Shown here: positions 1-6,888 of the stretch, piece by piece
How the letters are laid out: each line of letters begins with the position of its first letter
How positions within the stretch are numbered: position 1 is the first letter of the stretch
From: a bacterium
Lineage (GTDB): Bacteria; Ratteibacteria; UBA8468; B48-G9; JAFGKM01
Reading direction: 5' to 3'
Assembly (NCBI GenBank): GCA_021157805.1
Contig: JAGGVW010000090.1
Location: 1-7,972 of the forward strand
Length of the DNA stretch: 7,972 nucleotides
Position numbers and translations under genes: made by a program
Notes under the pieces: generated by a model
What the model was told of the DNA's origin: nothing
The model's database searches: none
What the model saw: only the letters and a program-made list of their open reading frames with translations

Positions 1-61
1 CCATTAAATTTTATTAATTATACTTAAAATAACTTCCCTCGTCAATTATTTGTACAATCTA

Positions 62-90
62 TTGATTTTTTGGAAAGATTGAATTAAAAT
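62..90 (+). promoter_or_regulatory. Possible sigma70-type promoter for the exported-protein operon
   Basis: A TTGATT hexamer (62-67) and a TAAAAT hexamer (85-90) are separated by exactly 17 nt, matching the bacterial -35/-10 layout (4 of 6 and 5 of 6 consensus bases). Transcription would start around 96-98, only a few bases before the ATG at 100, giving a leaderless or near-leaderless mRNA. That would agree with the lack of a Shine-Dalgarno sequence next to this ATG. The region is very AT-rich, so chance matches are likely; an alternative -10-like TACAAT lies at 53-58 but has no good -35. The rest of positions 1-99 shows nothing recognisable. Confidence 0.3.
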
Positions 91-99
91 TTAAAAAAG

Positions 100-3000
100 A
101 TGAAAAAAATATTATTATGTTTTTTTTCCCTTATTTTCTTTTTAAAAGGGGAAACAATTATATTAAAATATTCATTCCCCCTACCAGAGATAAAGAAAAT
201 AGGGAATTATGATAAATTAAAAATAAAAAATTTCAAAAATTATGCTCCCATTGGTTATCCTTCAATACCTTTTAAAACAGTATTTATTCTTATTCCATAC
301 GGCGAGGAAGTTTCAAACATAAAAGTAGTTCCTGGTAAGAAGAATAAATTGAAAGGGAAACATATTTTAATTCCAGGACAGAAACAAATACCAATATCAA
401 TGGCTAAAAAAGTGAAGTTTTATTTTACTCCACCTGATAAAAAAATTTATGAGAGTGAAAAGGAATATCCTGAAAAATTTTATAGGAAAGGGGAAATTGT
501 AAAAATGAGAGGATTTAAAATATTACCTTTAAATCTCTATCCATACAAGTTTCTGCCTTCAAAAAAACAGATTTTCTATTATAGAAATTTAACTCTTTAC
601 ATAACTTTCAAAAGTTCTGAGAAGAAAAAATCAAAAGAGAAAAATCTCGTGAGAGGTCTTTCAAAGGATTTTCAACTAATTAAAGAAAAGGTTGAAAATC
701 CAGAAGTATTTAAGACCTATACAACCTTTACAAAACAATCTCTCTCAAGCGTTTTAGGAGACATTGGACCTTATGATTACATTATAATAACAAATTCAAC
801 ACTTGCTTCTTACTTCCAGCCATTAATTGACCATAAAATTAAGAGAGGTTTAAGAGCAAGGATAGTAACAACAGATGATATATATGCAAATTATCCAGGC
901 ATTGATAGGCAGGAACAGATAAGAAATTTCATAAAAGATGCCTATACTAACTGGGGAATTGATTATGTCTTACTTGGAGGAGATACTGAAATCATCCCTA
1001 AAAGAGGTGTCTATGGTAGTTGTGAAGAAAATACTGACAATGGAATTCCCTGTGATATGTATTATGGATGTCTTGATGGAAACTGGGATGCAGACGGTGA
1101 TGGAATTTATGGAGAAGAAAACGATAATGTTGATTTCCTTGCAGAAGTTTATGTTGGAAGAGCACCTGTTGAAACACAGGAGGAAGTGGAAAATTTTGTA
1201 AACAAAACAATAAATTACGAAAACAGTTTCTCTGACCCTTATCTTAAAAAAATTCTTTTTGTTGGTGAAAAATTATGGGATAATCCTGAAACCTGGGGTG
1301 GTGATTACAAAGATGTGATAGAAAGTTATTTCCCCGATGATTACCAGATAACAAAAAGATATGATAAACTTGGAAATTTCAACGGAAATGGACAGTTTAT
1401 AATTGAAGAAATTAACAACGGCGTTCATCTTATAAATCACATAGGACATTCTGACTATTGGATGGTTATGTGGATAGCCGACTGGGAATTTTATGATATT
1501 TCCGGGGACCCAGGGGACCTTATGAATGAAAAAAAATGTTTTATATATTCACAGGGATGTTATGCAGGTGCTTTTGACCAGGGTGGATTGCCAGGATATA
1601 CAGATGAATGTGTTGGAGAAAACTTTGTAAGGTCTGCTTATGGTGCTTTTGCTGTTGTTATGAATTCAAGATATGGATGGTTTGAACCAGGGGATATTGA
1701 AGCAAGCGTTTCTCAGCAATTTGATGAAGAATTCTGGGATGCCATTTTTAACGAGAATATTAAAAATCTTGGTAGAGCACTTCAGGATTCAAAAGAAGAC
1801 AACTATGGTGCTTTAATACAAGATACAACAGGAGGATACAGATGGACATATTTTGAGTTAAACCTCTTTGGGGACCCGGAAACATCAATAGGTGGTTCTG
1901 TAAGCAGGGATGCAAGAGTATTTTTTGACAAAACCAAATATAAGGAAGGAGATAATATCAGATTAACACTTATGGATATGGATTTGAATATAGACCACAA
2001 TTTGATTGATACAACTACAATTACAATAACAACTACTTCAGGTGATTCTGAAACAATAATTCTTACAGAAACATCAACAAATACAGGTGTTTTCATAGGA
2101 AATATTACTCTTTCATCTTCTTCTCCAGTAGTTGAAAATGGAACTCTTGAAGCATCCCATCTTGATACATTAGAAGCTATATATACAGATGTTGATAATG
2201 GAGACGGCCAGACAGTCGAAAAAAGAGCAACTGCTACTGCTGATTATATTCCTCCTGTTATATCAAATGTTAGTGTTTCAAATATAACAAATGATACCGC
2301 AACAATCACCTGGACAACAGATGAAGAGGCAAATAGTGAAGTTATTTATGGGACATCAATTCCTCCTTCAAATTCAGTAAAAGAAGAAATATATACAACT
2401 TCCCACTCAATAACACTTTCAAATTTAATAGAAGGGACAAAGTATTATTTCAAAATTGTTTCAACTGATAAGGCAGGAAATACAGCAATAGATGATAATA
2501 GTTCTCTTTATTACGATTTTACAACAAAAGTTGCCGTTGTAATTTTTGGAGATGATATGGAATCAGGAAATATAGGATGGATTGTCTCATACCAGGCAAG
2601 TGAAATTCCATCCCATACTTGGTATATAACAGAACATTTTTCTCATAGTGGGAGTCACTGCTGGCATTATTGTAATGAGGAGTATGATGATGAAACAAGT
2701 TCATGGATATTTTCCTATTATCCAGGAGTGGGAACATCAGTAGACCCTATTCCTGTTGATGCTTATCTAACTTCTCCTGAAATTGACCTGACTTCAGTTC
2801 CTTCTGCACGCTTACAATTCTGGCATCTTCTTTCCTGTGGAGATGGACAATGGTTTGATTATGGAGAAATTGAAATTACAACTGATGGAATTAACTGGAC
2901 ACCAATATGGGGACAAGACCACACAGCAGGAACAGGAGGATATTTAAGAGAAGAAGTTATTGATCTCTCTCCTTATATTGGAAATGTAATAAGAATAAGA

Positions 3001-3471
3001 TTCCATATGTATACAGAAGATGATACAATAAGCACAATATATCCTGGTTGGTTTATAGATGATATAAAAGTTGAGTATTTTGTTGATGCAGGAGAAATTA
3101 TATCTTTAAATGTAAACCCGACTACAGTTAACTTTACAAATCTTTCTTATGGAGAAACGGTTCAAACTTCCACTGATTATTTTACTGTTTCAAATAATGG
3201 AAATGTTAATGAAGATTTCACTATAATTGGTTCAAATGGAACAAACTGGATGATTGGAGAAAATCCTGGAACTGATATTTTTTCCTTAAAAGCGAAAGGA
3301 GGCAACTTAACTGAATGGACAGATATAAGCACTTCACAAGTTTTAAAAACAGAAGTTTCTCCTTCTGGAAATTTTAATTTTGGAATTCAATTTACTTCAC
3401 CAACATCCATAAGTAATGGCAAAACGAAAGATACAGTAAATATAATAATAACTGCAACAAAATCACAATGA
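100..3471 (+). CDS. Secreted C25 (gingipain-family) cysteine peptidase, multidomain
   Basis: Exported endopeptidase of family C25. Residues 1-17 form a signal peptide (MKK, then a hydrophobic run). Residues about 20-205 resemble the gingipain propeptide (GYPSIPFKTVFILIPYG pattern). The caspase-like catalytic domain spans about 222-597: a YDYIIIT strand, an Asp-rich, likely calcium-binding loop at 326-341 followed by VGRAPV, catalytic His450 in INHIGHSD, catalytic Cys487 in YSQGCYAG, and the family-typical closing LNLFGDPE. The His-Cys spacing of 37 is close to the 33 of RgpB. Beta domains follow: an Ig-like domain (603-715), a fibronectin type III domain (717-810), a MAM/jelly-roll-like adhesin domain (815-995) and a terminal module (999-1123) shared with the next gene. 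The window shows no Bacteroidetes type IX sorting domain. Start: this ATG leads directly into the signal peptide, but no Shine-Dalgarno is visible. Substrate is unknown; adhesion or extracellular protein degradation is likely. Family assignment is firm, the boundaries of the beta domains approximate. Confidence 0.93.
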   Translation: MKKILLCFFSLIFFLKGETIILKYSFPLPEIKKIGNYDKLKIKNFKNYAPIGYPSIPFKTVFILIPYGEEVSNIKVVPGKKNKLKGKHILIPGQKQIPISMAKKVKFYFTPPDKKIYESEKEYPEKFYRKGEIVKMRGFKILPLNLYPYKFLPSKKQIFYYRNLTLYITFKSSEKKKSKEKNLVRGLSKDFQLIKEKVENPEVFKTYTTFTKQSLSSVLGDIGPYDYIIITNSTLASYFQPLIDHKIKRGLRARIVTTDDIYANYPGIDRQEQIRNFIKDAYTNWGIDYVLLGGDTEIIPKRGVYGSCEENTDNGIPCDMYYGCLDGNWDADGDGIYGEENDNVDFLAEVYVGRAPVETQEEVENFVNKTINYENSFSDPYLKKILFVGEKLWDNPETWGGDYKDVIESYFPDDYQITKRYDKLGNFNGNGQFIIEEINNGVHLINHIGHSDYWMVMWIADWEFYDISGDPGDLMNEKKCFIYSQGCYAGAFDQGGLPGYTDECVGENFVRSAYGAFAVVMNSRYGWFEPGDIEASVSQQFDEEFWDAIFNENIKNLGRALQDSKEDNYGALIQDTTGGYRWTYFELNLFGDPETSIGGSVSRDARVFFDKTKYKEGDNIRLTLMDMDLNIDHNLIDTTTITITTTSGDSETIILTETSTNTGVFIGNITLSSSSPVVENGTLEASHLDTLEAIYTDVDNGDGQTVEKRATATADYIPPVISNVSVSNITNDTATITWTTDEEANSEVIYGTSIPPSNSVKEEIYTTSHSITLSNLIEGTKYYFKIVSTDKAGNTAIDDNSSLYYDFTTKVAVVIFGDDMESGNIGWIVSYQASEIPSHTWYITEHFSHSGSHCWHYCNEEYDDETSSWIFSYYPGVGTSVDPIPVDAYLTSPEIDLTSVPSARLQFWHLLSCGDGQWFDYGEIEITTDGINWTPIWGQDHTAGTGGYLREEVIDLSPYIGNVIRIRFHMYTEDDTISTIYPGWFIDDIKVEYFVDAGEIISLNVNPTTVNFTNLSYGETVQTSTDYFTVSNNGNVNEDFTIIGSNGTNWMIGENPGTDIFSLKAKGGNLTEWTDISTSQVLKTEVSPSGNFNFGIQFTSPTSISNGKTKDTVNIIITATKSQ

Positions 3472-3472
3472 G

Positions 3473-3478
3473 AGGAGG
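3473..3478 (+). promoter_or_regulatory. Strong Shine-Dalgarno site that fixes the start of the next gene
   Basis: AGGAGG begins one base after the peptidase stop codon (TGA 3469-3471) and lies 8 nt before the ATG at 3487, an ideal spacing. It is by far the best ribosome binding site in the window; the other plus-strand genes have weak or no sites. This suggests that the small protein is made in greater amount than the peptidase encoded just upstream. It also argues against the in-frame GTG at 3478, which overlaps the site itself. Confidence 0.8.
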
Positions 3479-3486
3479 TGAAAAAA

Positions 3487-3975
3487 ATGAAAAGATTTTA
3501 TGCTATACTTATCTTTCTGGGATGTTCATTTATTTTTTCCTCAACTTCTTTTGGAGCAGATACAGCAACAATAACAGTAAGTGTCTCTCTTCAAGAAATA
3601 ATCTCTATTTCTCTTACACCAACATCTTGGGATATTGGTGCTATTTCTCTCGGGCAGAGTTATGAATCATCTGAATTTACTGTTTCAAATGATGGAAACG
3701 TAGCAGAGGATATAAACATAAAAGCAACAGATGGTGCAGGTGGGTGGATTCTTGGAACAACACCAGGAGAGGATACATTTACTCTCTCTGCCGATGTTTC
3801 TCCTTATTCATCCTATGATATAACTATTTCAAAATCTGATACTGAACTTATTTCTAACCTTGCATTAGGTAGTTCAACAAAATTTAAATTAAAGTACAAT
3901 AGCCCAACATCTGATACAAAAGGCGGGGGTATCTCTCAGAATTTTACAATAATACTAACAGCAACAAAACATTAA
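3487..3975 (+). CDS. Small exported beta-rich protein, free copy of the peptidase C-terminal module
   Basis: Function unknown; 162 residues. Residues 1-24 are a signal peptide with a likely signal peptidase I site after SFGA. A Cys at residue 13 lies inside the hydrophobic core and makes a poor lipobox, so a lipoprotein is unlikely. The mature protein (about 138 residues) is rich in Ser/Thr and beta-strand patterns and aligns along its length with residues 999-1123 of the upstream peptidase: both have EIIS, FTVSN-x-GNV-x-ED, a W-x-x-G-x-x-PG-x-D-x-F-x-L core, SPTS, and end in TATK plus one or two residues. The strong ribosome site, small size and position behind a protein carrying the same module suggest an abundant structural or accessory surface component, perhaps a partner assembling with the peptidase tail. 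That role is inference. An in-frame GTG nine bases upstream would add three residues but overlaps the ribosome site. It resembles WxL-type surface modules only in size and layout; the double WxL motif is absent. Confidence 0.85.
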   Translation: MKRFYAILIFLGCSFIFSSTSFGADTATITVSVSLQEIISISLTPTSWDIGAISLGQSYESSEFTVSNDGNVAEDINIKATDGAGGWILGTTPGEDTFTLSADVSPYSSYDITISKSDTELISNLALGSSTKFKLKYNSPTSDTKGGGISQNFTIILTATKH

Positions 3976-4005
3976 AAAAGTAGTTATTGAAGTGAATAAA
4001 AAAGA

Positions 4006-4827
4006 ATGAGAAAAATTGTTGTTGGGATTATAGGGTTTGTATTGTGTAGTATTATTAAAAGTGGAGCAAAGGGATTAAAAGTTTCTCCTGCTGAGATTAC
4101 CTTACAGGATGTTATACCGGGAGAATTTTATAACCTTGGGGAAGTAGCAAATGTAAAAATAACGGTTTATAATGATGATGAGAAAGAAAATGTATTTACT
4201 ATTGGATGTTATAAGTCATATGCTGTTGGAAAAATTATGAAAGGATATACAGAAATTCCAAATACTGAATGGGTAAGTTTTGACAGAAGAGAAATTAAAA
4301 TAGAGGGTAATGGGAAAGGATATATTAATGTTTTTCTGAAAATACCTGGAGAAGAAAAATATTATAATCAACACTGGTGTTGTTATATCGGAATTGTTGG
4401 TAAATCAGAATATGGAGTATCACTTGGGCTTTATATAAGAATGAGAATTGAAACAAAAGAGAAAGAAGAAATACTCACAAAACCTTATGGTGAAATTGTA
4501 GTTGTTCCTTCAAAGATTGTTTTCAAAAAAGAAGATGTAAAAAAAATTAAAATTTACAACATTTCTGAAAAAGAAGTAAAAGTAAAAATTCAGCCGATTG
4601 AAGAAATAAAAGAAATAAGAAGATATATAAGTTCCGGATACAAAAATTTCCCTGAGAACTGCTTTTTAAACTTTGAAAAAGAAATTTCTATTCCACCAAA
4701 CAGCAAGAAAGAAATCCCTATTAAACTGATTTTAAAGAATAAAGCATCATATGGAAAATTTGAGAAAGTATTTTTTCTTAACTATGGTAGGAAAACAATT
4801 TTCTTTAGGGTAAGAAAAGAGAAATGA
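4006..4827 (+). CDS. Exported two-domain Ig-like protein, possible periplasmic chaperone or surface anchor
   Basis: No firm family assignment; 273 residues. Residues 1-23 form a signal peptide (MRK, hydrophobic core, cut near GAKG). The rest divides into two probable Ig-like beta sandwiches. Domain one (about 24-150) starts KVSPAEITLQDVIPGE and contains a V-x-V-x-N-type strand (VKITVYNDDEKENVF), then WVSFDRREIKIEGNGKGYINVFLKIP and a YIGIVG strand. Domain two (about 160-273) repeats the plan: VVPSKIVF, KIKIYNISEKEVKV, EISIPPNSKKEIPIKL. This layout is seen in PapD-like pilus chaperones and in DUF916-type proteins that partner WxL surface proteins. No C-terminal membrane segment or sorting signal is present, which differs from the Gram-positive DUF916 type. 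It lies 30 nt after the small module protein and overlaps the next gene by 4 nt (ATGA), so it is co-translated with exported proteins and may fold, carry or anchor them. No usher gene is in the window. The ribosome site is weak. Confidence 0.8.
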   Translation: MRKIVVGIIGFVLCSIIKSGAKGLKVSPAEITLQDVIPGEFYNLGEVANVKITVYNDDEKENVFTIGCYKSYAVGKIMKGYTEIPNTEWVSFDRREIKIEGNGKGYINVFLKIPGEEKYYNQHWCCYIGIVGKSEYGVSLGLYIRMRIETKEKEEILTKPYGEIVVVPSKIVFKKEDVKKIKIYNISEKEVKVKIQPIEEIKEIRRYISSGYKNFPENCFLNFEKEISIPPNSKKEIPIKLILKNKASYGKFEKVFFLNYGRKTIFFRVRKEK

Positions 4828-6194
4828 AAAATAAAATTTTTATTTTTATGTTTTTTATTTCTTTTCTTTTTTCAGCAAACTTCCATAATATTTCTGTTAC
4901 AGTTCATCTTACAGGTTTTAATATTTCAGGAAATATAAATTATCAGGGTTCACAATCAGGAACTGTTTATATAAATTTAAAAACTTCTCTTTCTTCTCCT
5001 CCATCCTATTCAATTTCAATCTCTCCTTATTCTTCACCCTCTCCTTTTGTTTTCACCGATATTCAGGCAGGATACTGGTGGATTGATGCATTTATGGATG
5101 TCAATGGAAATGGAGTTTATGATGAAAATGAACCCTTTGGGGCAGTTGAAAACCCTGTTTCTGTATATTCATCTGTTTCCGGGATTGAAATAAATTTAAA
5201 TATCCCACCTGAAAAACCTGTTTGTTATTCACCTGTAGGAGAAATAGATACACTTATGCCTACATTAAATTCCTCCCCATTTTCAGACCTTGATATAACA
5301 GATACACAAACAGGTTCTATTTGGGAAATTTTCTTGTCATCACAATCAGAAACAGACACACCTATTTTTAGAAGGGAAATGGAGATTGAAGATTTACAGA
5401 AATGCCCTGAAAATAGTTTTATAAGTTTAAAAATTCCCTGGGGAACTTTAAAATTTTGTAAAGAATACAAATGGAGAATTAAATACAGAGACCTTTATGG
5501 ATACTGCTGGTCTGAATGGAGTGATTTCTGTGCTTTTTCATCTCCTCCAACTGACCCAGAACTTTCTGACCAAATACCCTCTGAAACACAACTTGCTCAA
5601 CTTCAAGATAATTATCAGGTTGATACAGGGATAAAAACAATCAATGGAGAAACTGTTGGTTTGAAATGTAATAAAGGAAAAATAGGGATGGTAAAATCAA
5701 TAAATCCTGATATACTTCCTAATGAGGGTAAACCATCTGAACTTCCATTTGGTCTTTTTGCAACAAGAATTGATAATCTGACTTATGGAGATACTACTGT
5801 TGTCCATTTTTATATTCAGGGTGATTGGCATAATGAGTACTGGTATAAATTTGACCCTGTCAGTGGATGGGTTAAATATCAGAATGCAATACTAATATAC
5901 AATCAAGATACAGGTTATACAGAAATTGAAATAACTCTTGTTGATGGCGGAGAAGGAGATTGTGATGGAATTGCCAATGGAGTTATTATTGACCCATCAG
6001 GGTTAGGTATTTTTTATCAAAAAGGAGATATTAACAAAGATAAAAGTATTGATATTTCAGATGTAATTTTGTGTTTGAGGATGGCAATTGGACTTGACCC
6101 TGTTAACATTACTCTTGCTGATATGAATAATGATGGAACTGTTGATATATCTGATGTAATTCTAGTGTTGAGAAAAGCGATTGGACTTGACTAA
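4824..6194 (+). CDS. Exported dockerin protein with choice-of-anchor-U-like domain
   Basis: 456-residue exported protein. Residues 1-18 are a signal peptide (cut near SFLFSA). Residues about 27-128 form a carboxypeptidase-regulatory/SdrB-like beta domain with FVFTDIQAGYWWIDAF and an Asp-rich DVNGNGVYDENE loop. Residues about 130-242 look fibronectin III-like (repeated P-V-x-Y-S-P, WRIKYRD, WSEWSDF). Residues about 270-398 match the choice-of-anchor U pattern, ending VDGGEGDCDGIANGVIIDP. Residues 401-456 are a type I dockerin with two calcium loops: D402, N404, D406, S408, D410, D413 and D433, N435, D437, T439, D441, D444, each followed by a VILxLRxAIGL helix. Dockerins bind cohesins through calcium-dependent contacts; no cohesin is encoded here, and no glycoside hydrolase domain is attached, so a non-cellulosomal surface docking role is likelier. 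Start: the ATG overlaps the preceding stop as ATGA, with a loosely spaced AGGG at 4807-4810, pointing to translational coupling. Last gene of the block. Confidence 0.9.
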   Translation: MKNKIFIFMFFISFLFSANFHNISVTVHLTGFNISGNINYQGSQSGTVYINLKTSLSSPPSYSISISPYSSPSPFVFTDIQAGYWWIDAFMDVNGNGVYDENEPFGAVENPVSVYSSVSGIEINLNIPPEKPVCYSPVGEIDTLMPTLNSSPFSDLDITDTQTGSIWEIFLSSQSETDTPIFRREMEIEDLQKCPENSFISLKIPWGTLKFCKEYKWRIKYRDLYGYCWSEWSDFCAFSSPPTDPELSDQIPSETQLAQLQDNYQVDTGIKTINGETVGLKCNKGKIGMVKSINPDILPNEGKPSELPFGLFATRIDNLTYGDTTVVHFYIQGDWHNEYWYKFDPVSGWVKYQNAILIYNQDTGYTEIEITLVDGGEGDCDGIANGVIIDPSGLGIFYQKGDINKDKSIDISDVILCLRMAIGLDPVNITLADMNNDGTVDISDVILVLRKAIGLD

Positions 6195-6195
6195 T

Positions 6196-6232
6196 TCTGT
6201 GGAGGACCGTCCTCCACGAGATCCGACCTCGT
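6196..6232. repeat. GC-rich palindromic repeat between convergent genes
   Basis: A perfect 8-bp inverted repeat GTGGAGGA (6199-6206) and TCCTCCAC (6210-6217) with a CCG loop is followed by a second, overlapping smaller one, ACGAG (6216-6220) and CTCGT (6228-6232). The 34 bases 6199-6232 are about 65% G+C in a very AT-rich setting. TAAT flanks the element on both sides (6192-6195 and 6233-6236), and both neighbouring stop codons lie at its edges. No T-tract follows on either strand, so it is not a standard intrinsic terminator, though the hairpin may still block read-through between the converging genes. The base composition and twin palindromes suggest a dispersed REP- or MITE-like element; a single copy in the window cannot prove this. 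Confidence 0.6.
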
Positions 6233-6888
6233 TAATATTTATAGAAGTTCTGGATTTGCTGGATTGCTTCTTCTGGCTCATCAACAGTTGAAAAAATTAA
6301 AAGGTCATCTGAAGAAATATAGCACCTTTTAAGTTGGTTTTCTTTCATCCACTTTATTAATCCAGACCAGTAATTTCTATCAAAAAGGATTACCGGGAAT
6401 TTATGTATTCTTTCTGTCTGAATTAATGTTATTGCTTCTGTAAATTCATCCAGTGTGCCAAACCCACCTGGAAAAATTATGAAACCTTTTGCATATTTCA
6501 CAAACATAACCTTTCTTGTAAAAAAGTATCTGAAAGAAATCAGTGTCTTTATATATGGATTTGGTTTCTGTTCATGAGGTAGTTCTATATTCAGTCCTAT
6601 TGAATTTCCACCTGCAAGAGTTGCTCCTTTATTTGCTGCTTCCATTATTCCTGGTCCACCACCTGTTATTACAGTATATCCATTCTCCACAAGTAATTTT
6701 CCAACTTCAACTGCCTTATCATACCATTCATCTCCTTCCTTAACTCTTGCTGAACCCCAGACAGTTACAGCATTTTTTACATTTCCGAGTTCTTCAAATC
6801 CATCCACAAATTCAGCCATTATCCTGAAAATTCTCCACGCCTCATCTGCAAAAATATTTTCTCCCATTTTAACTTTCTTTTTCTCCAT
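6232..6888 (-). CDS. LOG-family nucleoside-monophosphate phosphoribohydrolase
   Basis: Cytosolic Rossmann-fold protein of the LOG/TIGR00730 family (218 residues). Members cleave the N-glycosidic bond of nucleoside 5'-monophosphates, including cytokinin ribotides in plants and some bacteria; in most bacteria the natural substrate is AMP-like or unknown. The signature GGGPGIMEA lies at 76-84, the conserved Arg-Lys pair of FTRKVMF at 125-126, and the nucleotide and catalytic motif PGGFGTLDE at 140-148. The N-terminal extension (1-35, WRIFRIMAEFVDGFEEL) places it with the longer bacterial members. The start ATG lies inside the last codons of the upstream nfeD-type gene, an overlap of 20 nt. A second in-frame ATG at 6865-6867 (residue 8) would sit one base after the nfeD stop and is an equally plausible start, as neither has a clear ribosome site. 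Its stop codon abuts the GC-rich repeat. True substrate cannot be read from sequence. Confidence 0.93.
   Translation of the reverse strand: MEKKKVKMGENIFADEAWRIFRIMAEFVDGFEELGNVKNAVTVWGSARVKEGDEWYDKAVEVGKLLVENGYTVITGGGPGIMEAANKGATLAGGNSIGLNIELPHEQKPNPYIKTLISFRYFFTRKVMFVKYAKGFIIFPGGFGTLDEFTEAITLIQTERIHKFPVILFDRNYWSGLIKWMKENQLKRCYISSDDLLIFSTVDEPEEAIQQIQNFYKY

Noticed and set aside
998..1210. Minus-strand His-rich 70-codon frame
   Set aside because: Antisense to the Asp-rich loop of the peptidase catalytic domain; no start signal or recognisable domain.
1803..2096. 97-codon minus-strand frame rich in Val and Ile
   Set aside because: Antisense to the Thr-rich Ig-like domain of the peptidase; ACA/ACT-rich coding DNA produces such open frames by chance.
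3094..3468. Type IX secretion C-terminal domain on the peptidase
   Set aside because: The tail lacks the recognisable Bacteroidetes sorting-domain motifs and instead matches the next gene's protein.
3478..3486. GTG at 3478 as the start of the small module protein
   Set aside because: It overlaps the AGGAGG ribosome site; the ATG at 3487 has ideal 8-nt spacing and keeps the full signal peptide.
3487..3525. Lipoprotein signal at Cys13 of the small module protein
   Set aside because: The residues before the Cys (I-F-L-G) fit the lipobox poorly and the hydrophobic core continues beyond it to a good signal peptidase I site.
3468..3665. Open frame of 65 codons beginning at the ATG overlapping the peptidase stop
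   Set aside because: It runs in another frame across the signal-peptide region of the real gene, has no ribosome site of its own and an unconvincing composition.
3487..3975. WxL-domain surface protein
   Set aside because: The paired WxL motifs are absent; the only Trp-containing core is W-x-x-G-x-x-PG-x-D.
6199..6217. Ordinary rho-independent terminator
   Set aside because: The stem is suitable but no T-run follows on either strand, and a second palindrome overlaps it.
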